Below are positions 10,880 through 20,917 of a DNA stretch of 64,000 bases, piece by piece. Within the stretch, counting starts at the first letter, position 1. The number at the start of each line of letters is the position of its first letter. The DNA comes from Tetraselmis striata (taxonomy: Eukaryota > Chlorophyta > Chlorodendrophyceae > Chlorodendrales > Chlorodendraceae). A program made the translations under genes and the position numbers. The stretch spans positions 62,001-126,000 of the forward strand of contig VCJN01001402.1 of the NCBI GenBank assembly GCA_006384855.1, written 5' to 3'. The notes below the pieces were generated by a model. The model was given only the letters and a program-made list of their open reading frames with translations, was not told where the DNA came from and searched no databases.

Positions 10880-11145
10880 GGTCCTTCCGCTCTTTGCTGC
10901 GAGACCTCTACTTCGAAGCCCCTTTCCTGTCGGCGCCTTCACATCACATTCGGCCTAGTGCCGCTATTGGAGTGGCCCGGGATTGTGTGCTGGGGAGAGC
11001 GTCCCTACTGCGTGGAGAGGCGGCTGGCTGGTGGCGATGCCTGATAGGTGGCTGTCATGGCGGTTCCCGCCTCTTGTGGCCCGCAGCTGGATTTTCTTCT
11101 GGATTTCTGCATGGATTTCTTGAATTTTGCAGCTAGCACATGTAA
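10880..11145 (+). mobile_element. Repeat element R3 (truncated, inverted copy of family R)
   Basis: Reverse complement of the first roughly 280 bp of R1/R2, ending CTAGCACATGTAAT. The left flank has GATCAAGTGCCGG at 10867-10879. The same 13 bp occurs at 14372-14384, just beyond the tyrosine-recombinase element. The simplest reading is that this is R3's target-site duplication, now separated by a later insertion at R3's end. Confidence 0.75.
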
Positions 11146-11331
11146 TGATCTAAACTAGTTTATGGGGTTTCCATCCTTGACCTAACCGCTTTTCAGCTAC
11201 AAGTGCTGCGCAGTGGTACGGGAACTAGTAACTGTTGTTGCGCCCTTGTTGGGTGCAGCACGAGTAGACATAAAAGCAGCCAGAACAGCTGAGCCTGCCA
11301 TCTTCCAGTTTTCGCTGCGTTCCACGCAGCG
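11146..11331 (+). repeat. Split direct repeat A1
   Basis: Begins TGATCTAAACTAGTTTATGG and ends TTCCACGCAGCG. It matches 14062-14246 base for base as read, which indicates a recent element or recent copying. Confidence 0.9.
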
Positions 11332-11444
11332 ATGTAAAAACTGTCTCGTAACCCGTTGCGAGCAAGGTCACCCCAGGTTGTTCAAGACCACACCCGGCTC
11401 GCCACCCGAGTGTGATATTCTCGTCCGTACGTCCGTGCGTTACT

Positions 11445-12320
11445 ATGTCAGATGGAGAAGAACCCGTCGCTGAGCCGACGCTGCAGCCGCTGAACGCAGA
11501 TATGAGGGCCCAGTCTTCATTACTGCGAGAGCTGGCTACAGCTGTGGCACAATTGACGGCTCGTGATCGCGTTGTTGATGGAGAAGGGGCACATGGCTCC
11601 GGCTCAGGGCAGCGCTTCGCGAGACAGCCGACAGGCAGCGGGGGAGCCGCAGAGCGCCCCGACTTGCTAGAGCTAGCCCAGAGCGGCCGTGTCGGAGCAA
11701 AATCCGTGAGTGCCGAGGATGATTACCTCGCGGTACCAGAGCTACTGCAGAGAGCAGAGTCTGGTTACGAGGCCGTTCGACCGGTCAGCCGAGTGCCTGG
11801 ACTTTTCCCTTTGAGCACCGACCTAACGAACGAGTACCTCAAGCAGGATGACCGGCGTCTGCCGGCCCAGGAGGAGTACTTGTGGATGTCGTGTTTCGGG
11901 GCCCACATGGCCGCCCTTTTCGTGGCGCTCGACGAGCTACTGCCCTACGTCCCTTCCAGCAACCAGGACTTCACCCCCTACCTCGCGAGAGCCCGGAACC
12001 ACGCCGAGGCCATCGACAAGGCGTTTCGGTTTCGTTTGGCCTTCCTACGGAAGCTCAATGAGATCAAGCGTGTGCACGGTGACCAAGGTGTTCTGGATGT
12101 GCTGCGAGCTCAGCATTTTCAGCCTGCTTCGGAGCATCTGGGTTCCGCGATCTTTGGGGACCTCATGCGGGACTACGAGCGTCGTGTTTTCGAGGCGACC
12201 GTTGCCAGCAGCGCCAAGGCGACCGCTACTTCTCGAGTGGCGGCTGCAGCTGCAGGTCGCGGGCGTGGGCGAGGACGTGGCGGCGGACGTGGACGTGGCC
12301 GCGAAGGTGAGCACGAGTGA
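11445..12320 (+). CDS. Gag-like protein of the tyrosine-recombinase element
   Basis: Start chosen at the ATG at 11445 (MSDGEEPVAEP), giving 291 aa and ending with TGA at 12318-12320. The middle is helical with a conserved-looking core (about residues 110-260, including DEYLWMSCFGAHMA-like text). The C terminus is an Arg/Gly stretch (RGRGRGRG, 12265-12305), a typical nucleic-acid-binding end of Gag proteins without a zinc knuckle. I do not recognise a named domain; the role is inferred from position ahead of the recombinase. The next codons after the TGA are CGG TGT and remain open in the same frame into the recombinase ORF. Confidence 0.65.
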   Translation: MSDGEEPVAEPTLQPLNADMRAQSSLLRELATAVAQLTARDRVVDGEGAHGSGSGQRFARQPTGSGGAAERPDLLELAQSGRVGAKSVSAEDDYLAVPELLQRAESGYEAVRPVSRVPGLFPLSTDLTNEYLKQDDRRLPAQEEYLWMSCFGAHMAALFVALDELLPYVPSSNQDFTPYLARARNHAEAIDKAFRFRLAFLRKLNEIKRVHGDQGVLDVLRAQHFQPASEHLGSAIFGDLMRDYERRVFEATVASSAKATATSRVAAAAAGRGRGRGRGGGRGRGREGEHE

Positions 12321-14063
12321 CGGTGTGGGGCGCCGTTCGTCGGAGCTGCAGGAGCCTTGCGAGGCCACCTTTCGGTGACCGCCGCAAGGCGCACCCTTGC
12401 AGCTCAACGACGGGATGAGCGCCCTGTGTCAGGACCTGACCCCCCCACCTTACAGACTTCATTTAGACCTTCCTCGGTGCGGCGCTTCTTACAGCTACAG
12501 CCGAGTGCGGCTCAACCATCCGCACACCTGCACATGGCGGCTCAACCATCCGCCTTTCTTACAACCCCATCTCTGCGTTCGTCGGTTGTTACACTACGAG
12601 TTACAACCGGTTCGCAACGACCAAGTTTCGCGCGTGTACGTTACGCACGGGACAGGCGCTATGAGCGCGAAGGGCGCGCGGGGCGGCCCTCCTACCTGAA
12701 CCTAGCCCCGAAAACCCGTACTGGAGCTACTGCAAACCCGTCCAGCAACTACCGGCCAACCGCCGGGAACCTAACCGCTGCTGCCGAGTACTTTGCGAAC
12801 AGTAGCCGTCCCGGTGGCACTCTGTCAGTAAAACGACGCACTTACGTAATCGACGAGCCCGCAGCTATCGCTCCGTGGGCTGCGTCACTGCGATCCCGAC
12901 TACAGGACGCGTTCGGCTCAGACGAGCTAGGCCAGCGAACGCTCGACCTGCTCTCCAGCTCCCTCAGCGCTCAGACCCTCAAGAGCTACGCCGGCAGGTT
13001 GGCTCAGTTCGCTGAGTTCTGCCACGACTCCGAGAACATCAGCCCGCTAGAGGCGACTACTGCTACTGTTGTTCGGTACGTTGCCTGGATCGGGGAGCGA
13101 GGGCATATCGCAGCTAAGTCGCTGCAGCCCTATCTGTCTGCCATCAACACCTTCTTCGAGCTGCACAACCTCGTCCCGATCGCCAAGGACAGCCTACACC
13201 TCACTTCGGCAAGACGTGGGTTAATGTTACGTCAGCGTCGACTGGACGCTGCCCCTTTGCGTGTCCCTCTGCCTGCGGATGTAGCTTACCGCTTCGTCTC
13301 AAAGGCCGAGCTAATTGTGTCTGCTCCTTACCCAGAGTCCCACCTCGACTACCGAGCCCTCTTGGCCTCGGTTGTCAACTTCCTGTTCTTTGCCAGGGGC
13401 CTTACTGGCGTCTCCTGTCGAGTGCAAGATGTGCATGTCGACACCTACAACATCACCTTGCAGATCTACCGCGAGAAGGGTCGCGCCGGCCGGCGGGGAC
13501 CTGACGACCTGCGCGTACTTCTCCTTCCAGTGTCCGAGCACCCTCGAGTGGCACGTCTCTTGCGCTACTTCATCGACAACGTCCAGTCTGTCCCCCTGGT
13601 TACTGTTGGCTTGGCTACCTCCAACTTCTGGGCTGTCAATGTGGCTGAGCAGTCGAAACCTTGGACTGCCACTACGATGTCAGACTGGTTGTCTACAGCA
13701 GTCAACCTAGTCAACGCTGCCCCCCCTGCTGGCACTTCCTGGACTTCACACAGTCTGCGCAAGGGCGCAGCCTCTGCAGCAAACGCCATTGGAGCGCCAC
13801 TGTCCCACATCCGCTACCAGGGCGGTTGGGCCACTAACTCTGATGTCGTTCTGGACTACATCGACCCCAACGTTCTTCCTTCTCCTGGCGCGTGGTTCTT
13901 CTTTGGACACATCGCCCCTCTCCGCCACTCCAAGTCCAACAGGACTCCGCAGCGGTGGCCTTCCCAGTGCCTCCTTCATGACTTGGCGCTACCCCTTCTC
14001 CGTCAATCCACCGCTCTCTCCGTTCGCTCAAGACTGGCAAAACCAGACTCAACTTTGAAATGA
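12321..14063 (+). CDS. Tyrosine recombinase (DIRS/PAT-type)
   Basis: Site-specific recombinase expected to integrate a circular DNA copy. It is open in the same frame as the Gag-like ORF from directly after that ORF's TGA, with no in-frame ATG for about 70 codons, so it is probably made by readthrough. The N-terminal part is Pro/Ser-rich. A core-binding region follows (SLSAQTLKSYAGRLAQF, about 12950-13200), then the catalytic domain. Counting from 12357, the candidate residues are Arg347 (FFARGLTG), Lys in YREKGR, His465 and Arg468 (HSLRKG), Trp491 (GGW) and Tyr501 (DYID), i.e. a complete R-K-H-R-W-Y set. The stop TGA overlaps the first bases of repeat A2. No frameshift is visible, so the protein could be functional. 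Confidence 0.85.
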   Translation, partial: RCGAPFVGAAGALRGHLSVTAARRTLAAQRRDERPVSGPDPPTLQTSFRPSSVRRFLQLQPSAAQPSAHLHMAAQPSAFLTTPSLRSSVVTLRVTTGSQRPSFARVRYARDRRYEREGRAGRPSYLNLAPKTRTGATANPSSNYRPTAGNLTAAAEYFANSSRPGGTLSVKRRTYVIDEPAAIAPWAASLRSRLQDAFGSDELGQRTLDLLSSSLSAQTLKSYAGRLAQFAEFCHDSENISPLEATTATVVRYVAWIGERGHIAAKSLQPYLSAINTFFELHNLVPIAKDSLHLTSARRGLMLRQRRLDAAPLRVPLPADVAYRFVSKAELIVSAPYPESHLDYRALLASVVNFLFFARGLTGVSCRVQDVHVDTYNITLQIYREKGRAGRRGPDDLRVLLLPVSEHPRVARLLRYFIDNVQSVPLVTVGLATSNFWAVNVAEQSKPWTATTMSDWLSTAVNLVNAAPPAGTSWTSHSLRKGAASAANAIGAPLSHIRYQGGWATNSDVVLDYIDPNVLPSPGAWFFFGHIAPLRHSKSNRTPQRWPSQCLLHDLALPLLRQSTALSVRSRLAKPDSTLK

Positions 14064-14366
14064 TCTAAACTAGTTTATGGGGTTTCCATCCTTGACCTAA
14101 CCGCTTTTCAGCTACAAGTGCTGCGCAGTGGTACGGGAACTAGTAACTGTTGTTGCGCCCTTGTTGGGTGCAGCACGAGTAGACATAAAAGCAGCCAGAA
14201 CAGCTGAGCCTGCCATCTTCCAGTTTTCGCTGCGTTCCACGCAGCGCCCCCCCTGACTCCGTTTTCCCTCCACGCTTTTCGCTAAACCTTCCTGCCAATT
14301 TCGGCTCTTGACCGTGTAAAATAGCCTGCGCGACCTTTTTGGCAAAACCAGACTCAACTTTGAAAT
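14062..14366 (+). repeat. A2 - spacer - B2 terminus of the recombinase element
   Basis: A2 14062-14246 is identical to A1. After a 93-bp spacer, B2 (14340-14366) repeats the 27 bp at 14035-14061. B1 lies within the last codons of the recombinase ORF. Confidence 0.85.
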
Positions 14367-14384
14367 CACCTGATCAAGTGCCGG

Positions 14385-15480
14385 AGTCGCTGCTGCGGTA
14401 CAGGTACCCTAAGAACAATTGTAGGGTATACTGCACTCGTAATACGGCAAGACGCTTCGAGCAGCTGTCCTGTCATCAGCGCGCGCCTGTCACTGTCGGA
14501 GGAGCGTGCATGCGCTTGTGCTGCTTGATGATGCTGATGCCGTGGATGTCTCAGCACACAGCAAACCGCGCCAGCGTGCCGCGACAGACCCCCGCTCGGA
14601 CCTGTATTCGTCCCTGCCGACCTCGGGGAACTGCTCTTTTCTGGCAGTCATTCGACAGGCTCTCACCGTAACCAGCAAGAACAGGTACGTACCTGTACCC
14701 GTCCCGCTGTACTCGGTCATAATCCCCTTGGGGCGTCGTGCTCGGGTTCCGGAAGATGCTGTCGCCACGGCAGCCTACCCCCCACCCCCCCCCCCCCCCC
14801 CCCCTCCCGGCACTTCCTGCGCATCGCGCTCCGCCAGCCGCACATGCGGCGTCTTCCCGGTACCGAAAATCTACTCGAATATACATGCCATTCTCATGCT
14901 GTGCGGCGCTCGGAGCGAGCCGCATCGTCAGTCCACGCGTTCGCGTTCTCGTGACGTGGTTGGTGTGACTCGTGACGTGGTTGGTGTGGCGGTTGGAAGT
15001 TCGCGCCGGGAGGGACCCGTCACTCGACACGATGCAACTGAATGCTCCCGGCTACCCTTACAGTATATGGCGACACTAAAACTGCGGAGCCTGCCGAGTA
15101 GTAATATCGTGGAAGATAGTGAAATTAGCATAACACACTCTGCCGCTCGCTTCTTGGCGAGCTTCTTGCACGCTGTGGCCATACCTCTCCCGTTGCTGTC
15201 GGTGCTACTCCAGAGTGAATACTTTCGAAGAGAAGTTTGTATGTGCACGATATTTTGGGCGATATGCAGCATCGCGCTCTCGCAACAGGGTGCTACACAA
15301 GCGAATGTGAGTCGCAGATACTTGTGACATGTGAGCAGAGCTGTATTGTCTCTCTCATTTCGACCCAGTGACATGCACTTGATGTGCCGCGCGCGATACG
15401 TGCCGAGTGCTGATAGAACAGGGATACCAGTGCGCGAGGTGCGGTTTTCCTGACACATGAAATACTTGGCAACTCAGACC
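14385..15480. other. Upstream region of the GTPase gene
   Basis: No coding region recognised. It contains a C tract (14778-14804, interrupted once) and presumably the promoter of the GTPBP-type gene. Open frames here are compositional. Confidence 0.4.
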
Positions 15481-18118
15481 ATGGCAACCATGGAGACCGG
15501 CATTGTGAACGTTCGCGTGGACATCATGAACCCTGAACAGAAGAAAGACTACGAAAATGTGCGGGTGGCGGCTGTGTCACCGGATAACGCTATGGATGCA
15601 GACGAATTATCACAGGCACTGGAGGTCTGGCCAAGCCTGAAACTCTGTCTCCCGATGCCACGTCCATGGCATCCGGAAACCATTTGTGAGAGCGTCACCT
15701 TGATGCCCGCAGGCTGCGCGCATTGAGGTCCAAAGCATGGGCGAGATGCTGCTGGAGGTCGGGGGCGGGGAGAGTGTGTTCGGCCCCACCGCCCCCCTGG
15801 ATGAAGAGTCTCTGGACGCTACGCTGACAAGCATTCAGGCGACAGCGACGTCTTGGGACGCGGCGGCGACCGTGCTGAACCGCTACAGCGATTCCAGCGA
15901 GGGAACGGCTCGCAGCAGAGCGGATGTGCTTGTGCGTATGCGGCCAGGAAGCCGCCAGCCTCTGGAGGTAGGAGGCAGCTTCCCTCGGGCCTCAACACCG
16001 TGCACTGTCTGCCATGCATCACGCAGCGAGACGCTTCTGCGCACGGCATTTGCTAGTGGCTGCGTCAGCAGCTGTGCATGCGCGCCTTTTAAGACGGGCT
16101 TCCGCCTTTGTACCCAAAGGTGCGGGTCGCTGTGATCGGCAATGTGGACAGTGGCAAGAGCACAATCGTCGGCGTGCTGACCCGTTCCATTCTGGATGAC
16201 GGACGTGGCTTGGCCCGGTCCAAGGTGCGCCCATGAGGCCCCTCCGTGGCGTTGCAAGAACGCACATTGTCGACTCACTGGGGGCAGACGTTGGCGCCGA
16301 GCCGGGCCCCCGTGACGCCCGCTCCCTGCCGGCACAGGTGTTCAAGCATCACCATGAGGAGAGCACTGGCAGGACGTCCTGCGTGGGGCAGCACAACCTC
16401 TGCCTGGATGAGCGGGGCGAGATCCTGAACAACGCCATGTTTAAGAGCAACAACTGCGCGGAGTATGTGGCCAAGTCAGGGAAGGTGAGACGCATCATAC
16501 CCACAATGCCGGCTTTGACAACGTCGTCGAAGCAGCCGCAGGTTGTCATTTCTCGGGGTGGATGAGCGCCAGTGAATGGATTCGCAGGCCGAGGCCCACT
16601 GAACCGTCCGTGTGCCGCGCAGGTGGTCACGCTGGTTGACCTCGCTGGGCACGAGCGCTACTTCCGCACCACTGCCTTTGGCTTGACGGGACACATGCCG
16701 GACTACGCCTGCCTTGTGATCGGGGCCAACGCCGGCTTAATCGGCATGTGCAAGGAGCATCTCGGGGTGGCGCTGGCCTTGAAAGTGCCGACCTTCTTCC
16801 TGGTCACCAAGTGCGACGACCTTTGCCCCGAGCATGTGCTCAAGGTAGGCGGCCTTTGAGGGACTTGGCCGAGTTGCGCAAACAATCCCTGTGCGGGGAA
16901 GGCACCAAGTGCCCTTGCCGATTTGAAACCGACCTGTTTGCTCCGCGCGGCTGCAGGACTCCCTGAAACGCCTGTCGACCCTGCTGAAGAAGAACGGTGT
17001 GAAGAAGCGCCCATTCGTCGTGCACAATGTTGCCGATGCGCTGACGTGCGCCAAGAACATCCAGAGCGCCAGCTTGGCTCCCATATTCCTGACATCTGCA
17101 GTCACCGGGCGCGGACTGGACCTCTTACGCTGCTTCTTGAATTTATTACCTCAGGTAGAGCCGCGATCCAGCAGCAGGGGGGAGGCGCTTAATCCTCTCC
17201 TCGCCAGTGGCTTGCCGAGTGGGCGCGTCATCGAAACACACACAGGGGAGGTGTGCTGAATGTAGTGTGATGGCGCGCAGCGACAACGATGGGGGGAGCA
17301 CGCTCAGGAGGCGACGGAGTTTGTCATCGATGAGACGTTTGGCGTGCCTGGCGTCGGCACAGTGGTGGCCGGCACTGTGAAGCGTGGCGTCATCCACGTG
17401 AACTCCAATCTGATGCTGGGTCCCGACATCGGAGACGGCTCGTTCTGGACCACTGCTGTCAAGTCGGTGCACTACAAGCGCATGCCTGTCAATCAGGTGG
17501 GCCGCCTCACCGCGTCTGGCTGCCATCGATGGATGCATGTGGCAGCCCAATCTTGCGCCCGCACCACGGTGGATGGTGCGATTTTCCTGCGGACAGTGTG
17601 CAGTTTTCTGTGGACACGCACCCAATTCAGGCACTGGTGAATTCCGTGCCTGCCTGCAGGTGGTGGCAGGACAGACTGCGGCACTCGCGCTGAAAAAGGT
17701 GAAGCGGTCTCAAGTCCGCAAAGGCATGGTCCTGGTCGACGAGATGGTCAAGCCCAGGGCTAGCTGGGAGTTTGACGCCGACATCGCCATTTTGACGCAT
17801 TCGACCACCATCCAGCCGAGTTACCAGGCCGTCATCCACTGCGAGATCATCCGCCAAGCTGCGCGTGTCATTGCCATGGATACGGAGCGGTTACGCAGCG
17901 GTGACCGTGCCATCGTGAGGTTCCGGTTCCTGCAGGTACGGCGCCTCCCCCGCATGCATCCACCGGACCAACGCGCGTGCCCCTCCCCACCCGTTCCCAC
18001 TCTGACGATCCTGGGCGGTGTGTTGCCCCAGAGACCCGAGTATCTGAATGCGGGCAGCCGCTTTGTGTTCCGAGAGGGCAAGACAAAGGGGATCGGTGTC
18101 ATCACATCCGTGCATTGA
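15481..18118 (+). CDS. GTPBP1: GTP-binding protein of the GTPBP1/GTPBP2 family
   Basis: Translational GTPase of the EF-Tu superfamily, linked in animals to mRNA decay and ribosome rescue. Nine exons: 15481-15624, 15713-15967, 16120-16224, 16338-16484, 16623-16844, 16957-17154, 17281-17496, 17660-17935 and 18032-18118, joined to 549 aa. All eight introns are phase 0. Visible motifs: G1 [13 protein letters not shown]-like [14 protein letters not shown]3 [25 protein letters not shown]4 TKCD, and domain [14 protein letters not shown] with KRMPVNQ. The C-terminal domain has [22 protein letters not shown], a SWEFDADI block, and [19 protein letters not shown] near the end. These follow GTPBP1 along its full length. 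The start at 15481 is in a good context (ACCATGG); a Met at 15457 is an alternative. A TGTAA signal follows at 18356. Confidence 0.93.
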
Positions 18119-18191
18119 GCGGTCGCCAGCGCGGGGACCAACATGGAGCCGGACGCACGTGTCAGGTTGCGCTGGTGCTTCGGCTTCGCGT

Positions 18192-18308
18192 CTTTTTTTT
18201 TCGCCCCCGTGACGGGACTGGGAACAGTGACACCCTTGCAGCGTCTCTACGGCGGTCGTGTAGGCAGCGATCAAGTCACGGAAAGCCCACGGTAGGCGAC
18301 GCTCTGTT
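18192..18308 (-). repeat. Short poly(A)-tailed dispersed repeat, copy 1
   Basis: Reads on the minus strand from GTCGCCTACCGTGGGCTTTCC to CGGGGGCG-type sequence followed by about ten A. Related to 21243-21365 (plus) and 36957-37058 (minus). Lies in the 3' flank of the GTPase gene. SINE-like by its A tail, but no RNA polymerase III boxes were identified. Confidence 0.7.
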
Positions 18309-18355
18309 GGTTTCACGGCTTGTGCTGCGTTTGGCTTGGCTGATTGTGGAGAAGA

Positions 18356-18360
18356 TGTAA
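18356..18360 (+). terminator. TGTAA polyadenylation signal of the GTPase gene
   Basis: TGTAA about 240 bp after the stop at 18116-18118. Confidence 0.5.
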
Positions 18361-18602
18361 ATGCGGCCCTTGGTCTTCGCCCCACCGGGTGCTAACAATG
18401 GTCACAGGCAAGCTAGAGATGATTGACACCCCCGCATGTCAGATTCCGCATCAGATCCCGCATCAGCCCCATAGTATCACATAGTATCACCCCATCAATA
18501 CGTAGAGAAACCGCCGCTACATCGGTACGCCCTCTTGGCAACATCACAGCATCACACATTGTGCAGCGCACAGGTGCAGACATTTAACGCTCGTCGTACT
18601 AT

Positions 18603-20450
18603 TCAACGGCCGTCCGGGCCATCCCCATCTTCGTCAAATCCTTGCCGCCTTGGGTTTCCTGCAGCAGTCGGAGCAGATGAACCTATGGATGAGCGCTGCT
18701 TCTCTCGTCGACCCTGGTAGGCGAGGGGATCCTCGCCGACATCCCCCAAGGCAAGAGGTGCCAGGGTGAGGGGGGCGTACCGGTTGTTGAAAAAGTTGTG
18801 CATCCGGTCCTTCGTGATGTCGTGGGTGGTGCAGAATGCGTCACGCTCCTCCAAGGGGATGCTCGTCATGCTCCAGTTGGATTTCTGCCCGAACGCAGCG
18901 GGGGAACGCACTACCTCAGCCGCTGCTCCAGAGGTAGAGACCTCCAGAGGTAGACGTCCTCCAGAGTAGAGACCTGCTAGCGCGCATGCACCCCGTCTGC
19001 GCTGCGGGCGGGGTTGCTCACCTCCGCCAGCTCCGACAAGGCCTTCACCTGCGCGTCCGTAAAGCGCTTTCGCTTTCCCGGCATGCTGCCTGTGCCATCA
19101 TCGGCCGCGGGCACGTCTCTGCCCTCCTTAGCCGCGGGCCTTTCTCTGCGCTCCGGAACCGGGGCCGTCCCCTTGCCATCCTCAGCCATGGGCTTTCCTT
19201 TGCCTTCGGCAAGCGCAGGCTTTCCCCTGCCGTCGCCCTCTGCACGCCTTCTGCTGCCGTCCGCAGCTGTGGGCTTAACAAAGCTCACAGTCTGCACCCG
19301 CTCCTGCACAGCAGGGTTGCCACCATACCTTTCCCTGCGGTTCCAATCATACACGACACTCAACACACGATCCACCCGCTCCTGCACACGGCTGGTCACC
19401 GGATAATTCCATGCGCATGCCGTCACATAGCAGGTTTCATGTTTAAGTTTATGCATTGCCTGAAGACACGGCATGAAGCGTGTGACGCACCAGACACTGG
19501 GTCTTTGGACTGGCCGGGAGAGGCTCGGTTGCAGTCTGTCCTTGATGGCGGCGCCCAGATCAATGGCGCAAGCGCCAGCCATACGGACGGACGCCAGGCA
19601 GCAGTCGGCTATCAGTCCACCGAGCTCTGCTCTGCCTGCCTCAGAGATCCCTGCGGCACAGCACATGGTGCATGGTTGATCACGCGCCCACACCGAACCT
19701 GCGCCCACTCACTCGCCCTCAGCGGCCGCACCTGTCCCCTGTGCCGCAGTCTCGCTGAAGCCAGGCTGCTGGAACAGCTCAGCCAGGCGCCCGGAATGCT
19801 GTATGAGATCCAGCATGACCAGGCCTGGTGTGTGGTGCGATCGAAGACTCCCTCTGTTGTCGTACAGATCCTGCGGGCAACCAGCGGGGTGGTTCAACCG
19901 TGCTCTCATCCAGTCGTCTTTGCAAGCACGGCGGGTAGCCGCCTGTGATTCATCTACACATGCTGTCGCAGCATGGAGCGGCGTGGTTGTATGCCAACAT
20001 GGATGCCACCGTGCCGCCAGGCGTACCAGCTGATTGCGCACGTCCTCAAGGTCCGTAGCGGCAGTGAACCTGAACGTCCTGGCATCCCCACCGATACTCC
20101 CACGCGGCGCATTGTCCGCTCCGGGCCGCCCTGTGGTAAAGTTGTACACAGCCAACGCATTCATGATGGTCACTGGGCGGCCGGGAAGGCCCGTCTTCCT
20201 TTGGTCCCCAGCAGGCAACAGAACCCCCCCCCCCCCCCCCCCCCCCCCCACCAGACACACACACACACACACACACACACAGCGCGCCAAACAGTGCACA
20301 GTTTGGACAGTGCGCGCGGAGAGATCCTCGCATCTATGTAACTCACCTGGAACTGGCATATACTGCAGGTTTGGCGGTTGCGAGCCCGCATTGTGCTTTG
20401 CGCCAGTCATGACCACTGACGCTGCTTCCCCTGGCAAGCCCGCACACATT
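18603..20450 (-). CDS. Homeodomain protein (ZF-HD-like homeodomain), exon structure partly uncertain
   Basis: The homeodomain is split by a clear intron: exon 19650-19022 ends KRKRFTDAQVKALSELAE|, and exon 18884-18603 continues KSNWSMTSIPLEERDAFC and ITKDRMHNFFNNRY (both phase 0). The spacing from KRKRFT to FFNN fits a 60-residue homeodomain, closest in feel to plant ZF-HD types (FT-Q---L--FAEK-GW, ER--FC). The recognition helix has FFNN in place of the usual WFxN. Upstream, 19732 to about 20210 joins to 19650 through GTGCGG/CAG (phase 1). Another probable exon ends at about 20348, before an intron holding (CA)n and a C tract. A further coding-looking piece lies at 20660-20790. The region before the homeodomain is Lys/Arg/Glu-rich low-complexity sequence. 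Probably a nuclear transcription factor; 5' exons and the start are not fixed. Confidence 0.6.
20224..20281. repeat. C homopolymer followed by (CA)n microsatellite
   Basis: 26 C at 20224-20249, then about 13 CA units to 20281, inside a probable intron of the homeodomain gene. A second C tract (18 bp) is at 20573-20590. Confidence 0.9.
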
Positions 20451-20917
20451 GCAGGACAGCAGCATGGTCAGACTCTAGACACACGCGTTCCCTGGCAGCG
20501 CAGGGAGTGAACTCCTCGTGTAGTGGGTACGTTGGCTGCCCAGAGCACCTTCTTCGATGCTATACATGCATGCCCCCCCCCCCCCCCCCCTCCTAATGGT
20601 CAGCTCTCAGGTGGCCCCATGGCCTCACGCTTGCCCACCCGCTCATATTCAAACTCTTGTGCTGGTTCTGGCGAGATGGCACAGTCGCCTGAGTGTAGGA
20701 CAAAAAATGTTGAGGCAGTGGCGTCAGCACTCTTGAGCTGCATGCTCACCCCTTCAGGCGGTGATAGAGTTGGTCCGCGTGGGCGCTCCCTTGCTCCGGC
20801 TGCTGCCGCGTCTCCAAAAGCCCCCGCCTGTCTCGTGTTCAAAAAAGTGCAACACTTGTGCCTCGGTCGTCTCACCAGCAGCCAGGACTGCCGATCAGTA
20901 TGAGCCGCTCGCAGCAA

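Larger units (their letters stand above)
11146..14366 (+). mobile_element. Tyrosine-recombinase retroelement derivative with split direct repeats, no RT
   Basis: Layout A1 (11146-11331), Gag-like ORF, recombinase ORF, B1 (14035-14061), A2 (14062-14246), 93-bp spacer, B2 (14340-14366). A1 and A2 are identical over 186 bp; B1 and B2 are identical over 27 bp (TGGCAAAACC to TTTGAAAT). An A1...B1-A2-B2 order is the hallmark of PAT/Ngaro-type DIRS retroelements, which use a tyrosine recombinase and leave no target duplication. Unlike those, only about 36 nt separate the Gag-like stop from the first open codons ascribed to the recombinase ORF, leaving no room for reverse transcriptase or RNase H. 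It lies at the end of R3. Confidence 0.75.

Noticed and set aside
11146..14366. Alternative reading as a Crypton DNA transposon
   Set aside because: Cryptons encode only a recombinase and lack long split direct repeats. The Gag-like ORF and A1...B1-A2-B2 layout fit DIRS/PAT better.
19045..19281. Plus and minus low-complexity frames over the homeodomain gene
   Set aside because: The repetitive Lys/Glu/Pro text is explained by the disordered region of the minus-strand homeodomain protein.
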